A DNA stretch of 12,500 nucleotides, from NCBI GenBank assembly GCA_002345145.1, contig DDVC01000164.1, positions 1-12,500 of the forward strand, written 5' to 3'. The position numbers and the translations under genes were made by a program. Shown here piece by piece: positions 7,361-12,500 of the stretch. The first letter of the stretch is position 1, and each line of letters begins with the position of its first letter. This DNA is from Bacteroidetes bacterium UBA2322 (GTDB taxonomy: Bacteria > Bacteroidota > Bacteroidia > Chitinophagales > UBA2359). Below the pieces are notes generated by a model that searched no databases, had not been told where the DNA came from, and saw only the letters and a program-made list of their open reading frames with translations.

Positions 7361-10195
7361 ATGAACCCCACCCCGCACACCCACAAAAACACCGATGTAG
7401 CAAACCTAAACCCGCTCCAATACATCATAATAAAAGGCGCACGGCTTCACAACCTCAAAAATGTAGATGTAGCCATACCCCGAAACAAATTGGTAGTAAT
7501 TACCGGCGTATCGGGCAGCGGCAAGTCCACCCTTACCATAGACACCCTGTATGCCGAAGGGCAACGCCGCTATGTAGAAAGCCTTTCGTCTTATGCAAGG
7601 CAGTTTCTTACCCGAATGAACAAACCCGATGTAGATTACATTAAAGGAATAAGCCCCGCCATTGCCGTTGAGCAAAAAGTGGTAACCCGCACTACCCGCT
7701 CCACCGTAGGCACCCTTACCGAAATTTACGACTACCTGCGACTGCTCTACGCCCGCATAGGAAAAACCTACTCCCCGGTTTCGGGCAAATTGGTACAAAA
7801 AGATGAAGTGGCAGATGTGGTTGATTATATTTTTACCCTTCAGCCCGGCACAGTAGCCTTTATTTACATTCCCCTGCGCCTGCATACCAAAGGTAAAGAC
7901 GCCGTACAAAAAGAACTCGACCTGCTTTTGCAAAAAGGATTTACCCGATTGCAATACGGCGGTAATCTCCTCAAAATTGAAGACATTGACCCCCATGAGT
8001 TTGACGCCTCTATGCCCGATATTAGGATACTTATTGACCGAATTTTGGTGAAACCCGATGACAATGAAACCCAAACCCGATGTGCCGACTCAGTTAATAC
8101 CGCTTTTTTTGAGAGCATGGGCGAGTGTATCATAGAGGCAACTAACACGCCTACCCGCCATTTTTCTAATCGGTTTGAGTTAGACGGCATCACCTTTGAA
8201 GAGCCAAACGCCCATTTTTTTAATTTTAACAGCCCCTTTGGAGCATGCCCCGTGTGCGAAGGTTTCGGGCAGGTAATTGGTATTGACGAAAACTTAGTTT
8301 TTCCCGATAAAAGCCTTTCGGTTTACCAAGGCGCTGTTGCACCATGGAAAGGCGATAAAATGAGCCTCTGGAACGATGAACTTATCCGCCATAGCCACAA
8401 ATTTGATTTCCCCATACACCGCCCTATATCCGACCTAACACCCCAGCAGTACAACCTGCTATGGACAGGCAACGAGCATTTTGAAGGGTTAGATAACTTT
8501 TTTAAATTTTTAGACGAGCAAACCTTTAAAATTCAGTACCGCGTAATGCTGGCAAAATACCGCGGACGTACCAACTGCCGAAACTGCAAAGGTACACGCC
8601 TGCGCCCCGATGCCCAACATGTAAAAGTAGCCGGCAAAGCCATAACCGATTTGGTAAACCTGCCCATAAAAGAGGTAAAAACATTTTTTGACCAACTCAG
8701 CCTATCGCCCCATGATTTTCAAATTTGCCGCCGCATTCTTACCGAAATAACCAACCGGCTTACCGTAATGAACAATATAGGCTTAGGTTATCTTACCCTA
8801 AACCGCATATCGGCTACCCTTTCGGGCGGCGAAACGCAGCGCATTAACCTTACCCGCTCATTAGGCAGCAACCTTACCAACTCTATGTATATTTTAGACG
8901 AACCCAGCATAGGGCTGCACCCTAAAAACACCGAGCAACTCATAGCCGTACTTAAACAACTGCGTAACCTTGGCAATACTGTAATTATTGTAGAACACGA
9001 CGAAGAAATAATGCGCTCGGCAGATTACCTCATTGATATGGGTCCGCTTGCCGGCAGATTGGGCGGCGAAGTGGTTTTTGCCGGAAACCCCGCCCTGCTG
9101 CCCCACTACCCCAATAGCCTTACCGCACAATACCTTACCGGCATTAAACAAGTAGAAATACCACAAAAAAAACGGGTTAAACAGGAGTTTATTACCGTAG
9201 AAAATGCCCAACACCATAACCTTAAAAACATTACCGCCCGTTTTCCGCTCCAAGCCCTTACCGTAGTTACGGGGGTTAGCGGCTCCGGCAAAACTACATT
9301 GGTAAAAGAAATTTTGTACCGAGCCATAAAACAACACCTTAAAGAACCTACCGATGCCCCGGGCATGTTTGGTAAACTAAGCGGCAATGTGAGCCGCATA
9401 ACCAAAATAGAACTCATAGACCAAAACCCGCTCGGTAAATCATCGCGCTCCAATCCGGTTACCTACATTAAGGCATTTGATGCTATACGGGAGCTGTTTG
9501 CCGCACAACCGCTGGCAAAAATACGCGGTTTTACCGCCGGTCATTTTTCTTTTAACGTGCCGGGCGGACGCTGCGAAGCCTGCGAGGGCGAAGGTGAAAC
9601 CGTAGTAGAAATGCAGTTTCTTGCCGATGTGCGCCTTATATGCGAAGATTGCAACGGTAAACGCTTTAAACAAGAAACCTTAGACGTGCAGTATCACGAA
9701 AAATCTATTTTTGATGTGCTGGATATGACCGTTGATGAAGCCCTTGCTTTTTTTACCAACCACAAAGAGGTAGCCGCCAAACTACAGCCCCTTGCCGATG
9801 TAGGATTGGGGTACGTAAAACTGGGGCAATCATCAAGCACCCTCAGCGGCGGCGAAGCACAGCGCGTAAAACTTGCCTCCTACTTAGGCAAAGGTAAAAC
9901 CCCCAACCCCGTGCTGTTTATTTTTGATGAGCCTTCTACCGGCTTGCATTTTAATGATATTAACAAACTCCTTCTGTCTTTTAACTCCCTTATCGAAAAC
10001 GGACATACCATAGTGGTGGTAGAACACAACTTAGATATTGTGCAGTGTGCCGATTGGGTAATAGACCTTGGACCCGATGGAGGCAATGAAGGCGGGCAAT
10101 TGTTGTTTGAAGGCTTGCCCGATGACCTTTTGCAATGCCCGCACTCCTATACCGCCGCCTTTATGCGCCAAAAAGTAGCCGCTATAAAACCGTAG
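7361..10195 (+). CDS. uvrA: UvrABC excinuclease subunit A (UvrA)
   Basis: UvrA is the dimeric ATPase that recognises DNA damage and loads UvrB in nucleotide excision repair. The 944-residue length is normal. The first ATPase has Walker A GVSGSGKST (49-57), signature LSGGETQR (from 487) and Walker B YILDEPSIGLHP. The second has Walker A GVSGSGKTT (638-646), LSGGEAQR (from 828) and LFIFDEPSTGLH. The C-terminal zinc finger is intact: C738-x2-C741-x19-C761-x2-C764, within GRCEAC and CEDCNGKRF. In the first half C296-x2-C299 (ACPVC) and C406-x2-C409 are present, but the Cys pair usually found about 20 residues before C296 is missing. The start is fixed by an in-frame TAG at 7346 and the lack of another ATG nearby. 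It leaves a 20-residue Pro/Thr/His/Asn-rich extension before the usual 'GARLHNLKN' beginning. The gene stands alone between repeat-rich gaps. Confidence 0.97.
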   Translation: MNPTPHTHKNTDVANLNPLQYIIIKGARLHNLKNVDVAIPRNKLVVITGVSGSGKSTLTIDTLYAEGQRRYVESLSSYARQFLTRMNKPDVDYIKGISPAIAVEQKVVTRTTRSTVGTLTEIYDYLRLLYARIGKTYSPVSGKLVQKDEVADVVDYIFTLQPGTVAFIYIPLRLHTKGKDAVQKELDLLLQKGFTRLQYGGNLLKIEDIDPHEFDASMPDIRILIDRILVKPDDNETQTRCADSVNTAFFESMGECIIEATNTPTRHFSNRFELDGITFEEPNAHFFNFNSPFGACPVCEGFGQVIGIDENLVFPDKSLSVYQGAVAPWKGDKMSLWNDELIRHSHKFDFPIHRPISDLTPQQYNLLWTGNEHFEGLDNFFKFLDEQTFKIQYRVMLAKYRGRTNCRNCKGTRLRPDAQHVKVAGKAITDLVNLPIKEVKTFFDQLSLSPHDFQICRRILTEITNRLTVMNNIGLGYLTLNRISATLSGGETQRINLTRSLGSNLTNSMYILDEPSIGLHPKNTEQLIAVLKQLRNLGNTVIIVEHDEEIMRSADYLIDMGPLAGRLGGEVVFAGNPALLPHYPNSLTAQYLTGIKQVEIPQKKRVKQEFITVENAQHHNLKNITARFPLQALTVVTGVSGSGKTTLVKEILYRAIKQHLKEPTDAPGMFGKLSGNVSRITKIELIDQNPLGKSSRSNPVTYIKAFDAIRELFAAQPLAKIRGFTAGHFSFNVPGGRCEACEGEGETVVEMQFLADVRLICEDCNGKRFKQETLDVQYHEKSIFDVLDMTVDEALAFFTNHKEVAAKLQPLADVGLGYVKLGQSSSTLSGGEAQRVKLASYLGKGKTPNPVLFIFDEPSTGLHFNDINKLLLSFNSLIENGHTIVVVEHNLDIVQCADWVIDLGPDGGNEGGQLLFEGLPDDLLQCPHSYTAAFMRQKVAAIKP

Positions 10196-10248
10196 GCGTT
10201 TTTGCAATGATGCACATCGGGCTGTTTGGTTTCTTACTTTGGTAGTAA

Positions 10249-10314
10249 CTACTTAGGTACTGTCTGCAATTCAAATTTATGGCGTATTTGCAGACTAAAT
10301 TGGTAAGATTTTGC
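10249..10314 (-). repeat. Inverted-repeat element A, right copy, with covarying hairpin
   Basis: Read on the minus strand this is the same element as 7070-7134. Its inner stem is GTCTGCAA paired with TTGCAGAC, a perfect 8-bp stem. The left copy has GCCTGCT/AGCAGGC. The differing stem bases change in pairs while the loop ATACGCCATAAATTTGAA is kept. Both ends are conserved: GCAAAATCTTA on one side and CAGTACCTAAGTAG on the other. Confidence 0.7.
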
Positions 10315-10330
10315 ACAATACATTATCTCA

Positions 10331-10352
10331 CGCAAAGACGCAAAGGCGCAAA
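10331..10352 (-). repeat. Period-8 CGCAAAG tandem repeat
   Basis: Three near-copies of an 8-base unit, CGCAAAGA, CGCAAAGG and CGCAAATT, lie here. On the minus strand they read as the CTTTGCG motif that also precedes element A at 7055-7070. In the left copy two units abut element A, whereas here about 16 bases intervene. Confidence 0.6.
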
Positions 10353-10389
10353 TTAGTTGCTATTTCTTAGTACCCACCACCCACTCTGG

Positions 10390-10440
10390 CAGTAATTAGC
10401 ACACGGATAACACGGATGCGGCTGATTTACACAGATTTTT
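10390..10440 (-). repeat. Inverted-repeat element B, right copy
   Basis: This is the reverse-complement partner of 7141-7191, with five differences in 51 bases. A further degenerate copy at 12332-12380 matches this copy and about 20 bases of its downstream flank (TTGAAAA...AAGG...AAGTA), so the real unit may be longer than 51 bases on this side. Confidence 0.65.
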
Positions 10441-10544
10441 GAAAAAAAAGGATTAAGTAACGTGAAGTTGGAATTAAAATGAGCGCCCGATAGTGGGGCA
10501 AAATCTACATAAGGTTTAAGTGTGTTTGTTAAAATGGGTAACAG
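10441..10544. other. Non-coding spacer
   Basis: Apart from the flanking repeats I see nothing here. Short open frames crossing it have no recognisable product. No terminator is evident after the uvrA stop either. Confidence 0.5.
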
Positions 10545-10688
10545 ATTTCGGTGCGCTGCATCTGATAATAGTACAGTTTGTTGCTGTTCTACCAAGATTA
10601 CGGGGCGCTGCCCCTTGCCCTTGTATGTTACCTACCAACACCCATAAATTGAGGTATTGGGTTGTGCAAAGGTGCAGCGCATCGAAAT
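10545..10688. repeat. 144-bp nested palindromic element
   Basis: The outer arms are 19-base inverted repeats, ATTTCGRTGCGCTGCAYCT, at 10545-10563 and (reverse complement) 10670-10688, with 17 of 19 positions matching. In the enclosed 106 bases is a perfect inner hairpin GGGGC-GCT-GCCCC at 10602-10614. It is preceded by CTACCAAGATTA, the same module as at 82-107. The arrangement resembles a small non-autonomous repeat (MITE- or REP-like). No open reading frame or transposase is present. Confidence 0.6.
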
Positions 10689-10759
10689 ATATCACCCCAC
10701 CTGTTTGAAATCCTTTTGTGGTAAGCCTTTGAGTATGCTCATAACTCCACCCTCGCGTT

Positions 10760-10800
10760 AAAAACGGTTTTGGGCATTGCTACGCCCGCAGTTTGCCCAA
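10760..10800 (-). terminator. Probable terminator of the HEAT-repeat gene
   Basis: On the minus strand, just after the stop codon, TTGGGCA (10800-10794) pairs perfectly with TGCCCAA (10776-10770) around a 17-base loop. The loop contains a further short TGC/GCA pairing. A run of five T follows about five bases later. The loop is long and the T-run short, so this is a moderate candidate. Confidence 0.4.
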
Positions 10801-10805
10801 TAGGA

Positions 10806-12200
10806 TTAAGCAAATTGGAGTTTTTGGATGGCTTCATGCAGAGCTTCTTTGCAAAGGGGGTGTTGTTCTACTTGTAACCGATGTTGCAAGTGAGGTATGG
10901 CGCGGGTGTCATTTAAATCAGAAAGCAGCAATATAGCATAATGTCGGGTTAAAATGGCTTGGCAATTCAGAGCCATAATGAGGGGCTCTACTGCGGCAGC
11001 GCCCATTTTTATAAGGCTATCTGCGGCGGCTCTGCGGGTATATTTGTGTGTACTATTGAGGGCGTCAATGAATACCTCGGTGCTATCTGAATGCTTAAAA
11101 CACCCCAGCGCTGTTAGGGCATACGCTCTAAGTTGCTGATTGTTGTGGGTGGTTATTTGTTTTAATGGCTCAATAGCGCGGGTATCGCCAATTGTACCCA
11201 GTATTGTAGCTGTAGTTTGTCTTACTTGTGTGTCATGGTCGTTCAGCAAAACTTGTATCAACGGCTCAACTATACGAGCATCGGCAAATGCACCTAAAGC
11301 AGTAACGGCGGCGCGGCGCACTTTGTAATAATCGTCTTTGAGCAAGTGCAGGAGTGGTTCTATGGCGCGGGTATCGGCTATTTTTGCCAATACTTCTATA
11401 GCAGCAATACGCAACCAATAAAATGGGTCATTTAGGGCGTCTATTACAAATGGAGCTACACTATGGTTGCCTATAATTTGCAGGGTTTCCAGCACACATT
11501 GCCGCACATCTCTGTTTTGGTCGTATAAAGCGTTTGCTAAAACAGGCAATACTGTAGATGTATTTTTTGTGTATTTAAGGTAATAAGCAGCAGTAGAACG
11601 CAAATAAGGCATTTTGGAGGCTTGCAGAAAATATACCCATACCGGCATAGACAACCATTTGGGATAATACTTATTTTTTAAAGCGCCCATATTATTTCCG
11701 ATAATGGCATTTACCAACTCCATTTCGTACTGTTTTCTTGCCGGCTTAAGCCATCTTGCAAAGAGTTGGGTAAACGGCTGACATTTAGGGTAGGGTAAGT
11801 ACTTAGGAACAGAGCCCCCTCTGAGCCACAGTAATTGCTGCATAATGGGCTGCCATGGGTTGGGCAAATACTTGCCTAAGATGGGCATATAAGCCATAAA
11901 GGTAAGCCTATAGGGTAAAAAATTAATTTCGGCATTAATAACCTGCATACCGGCTTTACCAAAGGTAAGCCTCAGAGCCGCTTCGGGCATTTCTAACTCA
12001 GGGCAGTGGTATTCCAGCAATTCGCCAAATACAGTAAACCGAAGGTGTATTTGGAAAGTCAATCGGTAAATGGGCAACACAACTGTGGCATCGCCTATAT
12101 ATTGCGGGGGCAGGGTACTGGAGAGTAGGGTGGGCATGGTTTTAAGGTAAAGTGTAATTTTTGCGTTTCCCAAACAAGTTAGCTGCTCAATGTTAAACAT
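10806..12200 (-). CDS. HEAT-repeat (PBS-lyase-like) protein of unknown function
   Basis: This encodes 464 residues with no signal peptide or membrane helix, so it is probably cytoplasmic. The C-terminal 266 residues form eight HEAT-type helical repeats of 30-33 residues (199-231, 232-262, 263-293, 294-325, 326-356, 357-387, 388-417, 418-449) plus a final partial one. Their pattern is VRxxAxxxLGxIxDxRAIEPLLxxLxDxxxx, with DTRAIEPL in repeats 3 and 5 and DTRAIPHL in repeat 8. Such arrays usually bind proteins; some relatives act with phycobilin lyases, but nothing here indicates that. Residues 1-198 are not recognised: they are rich in Leu, Pro and Tyr, with two similar segments (LPIYRLTFQ and LPYRLTFMA) that may be beta-strands. 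No catalytic motif is visible. The ATG at 12200 is the first start; a second Met at residue 22 is possible. The gene converges on uvrA and is transcribed alone within the window. Confidence 0.8.
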   Translation of the reverse strand: MFNIEQLTCLGNAKITLYLKTMPTLLSSTLPPQYIGDATVVLPIYRLTFQIHLRFTVFGELLEYHCPELEMPEAALRLTFGKAGMQVINAEINFLPYRLTFMAYMPILGKYLPNPWQPIMQQLLWLRGGSVPKYLPYPKCQPFTQLFARWLKPARKQYEMELVNAIIGNNMGALKNKYYPKWLSMPVWVYFLQASKMPYLRSTAAYYLKYTKNTSTVLPVLANALYDQNRDVRQCVLETLQIIGNHSVAPFVIDALNDPFYWLRIAAIEVLAKIADTRAIEPLLHLLKDDYYKVRRAAVTALGAFADARIVEPLIQVLLNDHDTQVRQTTATILGTIGDTRAIEPLKQITTHNNQQLRAYALTALGCFKHSDSTEVFIDALNSTHKYTRRAAADSLIKMGAAAVEPLIMALNCQAILTRHYAILLLSDLNDTRAIPHLQHRLQVEQHPLCKEALHEAIQKLQFA

Positions 12201-12500
12201 TTATATCGGGTTGTTTTGTTCCTTTTTGCTTTATTGGTTTACTTTGTTGCGTTAGTTAGGTTATTACCCTGCTTTTAGTACCCAAATCATGGCTCACAAA
12301 ATACTATGAGCTAAAACCCGCCAACAATACAGATGCTGCTGATTAGCGCCGATTATTGAAAAGTAAAGGCTCAAGTAGTGAATGGTGAAAAGTAGTGAAT
12401 TACAAATGAGTTTAGTACACCCTAACCACTAACCCCAGCCAACCGTTGGTAATAAAATTTCGTCTATATGCGTAGTAAACAAAGAGTTCACTAAAAAAAG
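12201..12500. other. Non-coding upstream region of the HEAT-repeat gene
   Basis: No gene is supported. The minus-strand leader directly before the HEAT-repeat start is A-rich, with AAAAAGGA about 20 bases upstream, too far for a normal ribosome-binding site. No clear TAnnTTTG box was found. The distal part holds a degenerate element B copy (12332-12380) and a CTAACCACTAAC fragment (12422-12433). Confidence 0.5.
12332..12380 (-). repeat. Element B, degenerate third copy
   Basis: It aligns with 10413-10460 and shares GATGC-GCTGATT, then GATT-TTGAAAA, then AAGG and AAGTA in the same order and spacing. It lacks the CCGTGTTATCCGTG core end, so it is partial. Confidence 0.45.

Noticed and set aside
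7109..7644. Small open frames overlapping the uvrA start (7109-7339, 7149-7364, 7186-7644)
   Set aside because: They run through the repeat elements and the out-of-frame start of uvrA. The peptides are Pro/Asn/Lys/His-rich with no family resemblance.
7864..9453. Minus-strand open frames within uvrA
   Set aside because: The plus-strand frame contains all UvrA motifs without interruption; the antisense frames have none.
7070..10440. Composite transposon carrying uvrA
   Set aside because: No transposase or integrase is present, the flanking modules are in a different order on the two sides, and uvrA is a core gene with the same style of codon use as its neighbours.
10353..10708. Short open frames at 10353-10595 (-) and 10520-10708 (+)
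   Set aside because: They consist of dispersed repeat elements B and the nested palindrome, have no homology I recognise and no promoter or ribosome-binding signal.
11806..11817. GTACTTAGGAAC inside the HEAT gene resembling the end of element A
   Set aside because: Only about nine bases match, the sequence is in coding DNA (…VPKYLPYP…), and no hairpin or further element A sequence accompanies it.

Overview
The window most likely comes from a member of the Bacteroidota. The evidence is: a TAnnTTTG-type -7 promoter box ahead of the first gene; no Shine-Dalgarno sequences before any start; a secreted multidomain protein built from modules common in this phylum (an N-terminal 'W-x-G-G...NW...NW' module, Ig-like domains, and a C-terminal module ending in two dockerin-type calcium loops); and intergenic spaces rich in short dispersed repeats. 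The window cannot support a genus. Four protein genes are supported and there are no tRNA, rRNA or CRISPR features.

Layout. 1-397 is non-coding and holds hairpin repeats and a promoter. 398-6334 (+) encodes a 1978-residue exported protein. About 44 short repeats averaging 30 residues, Asn-rich and of beta-helix type, fill residues 94-1416. They are followed by three Ig-like domains, a conserved C-terminal module and a dockerin-like end. 6425-6934 (+) is purE (purine synthesis), with a hairpin directly after its stop. 7361-10195 (+) is uvrA (nucleotide excision repair). 10806-12200 (-) encodes a 464-residue HEAT-repeat protein of unknown function, transcribed towards uvrA. The last 300 bases are non-coding.

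The genes do not look like one operon or pathway. Two are housekeeping genes, one is a large surface or secreted protein, and one is a probable protein-interaction scaffold. The gaps around uvrA (6935-7360 and 10196-10805) are packed with dispersed elements present in inverted orientation on the two sides of the gene.

The two strongest observations are these. (1) A roughly 65-base element occurs once on each side of uvrA in opposite orientations. Its two copies differ by compensating changes that keep a perfect hairpin stem while the loop stays the same, which implies that the folded structure matters. (2) In the giant protein the loops between repeats fall into two length classes. The long loops never occur in neighbouring coils and recur with a 2-coil/3-coil rhythm. 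No complete new multi-gene system (defence, secretion, biosynthesis) is visible.
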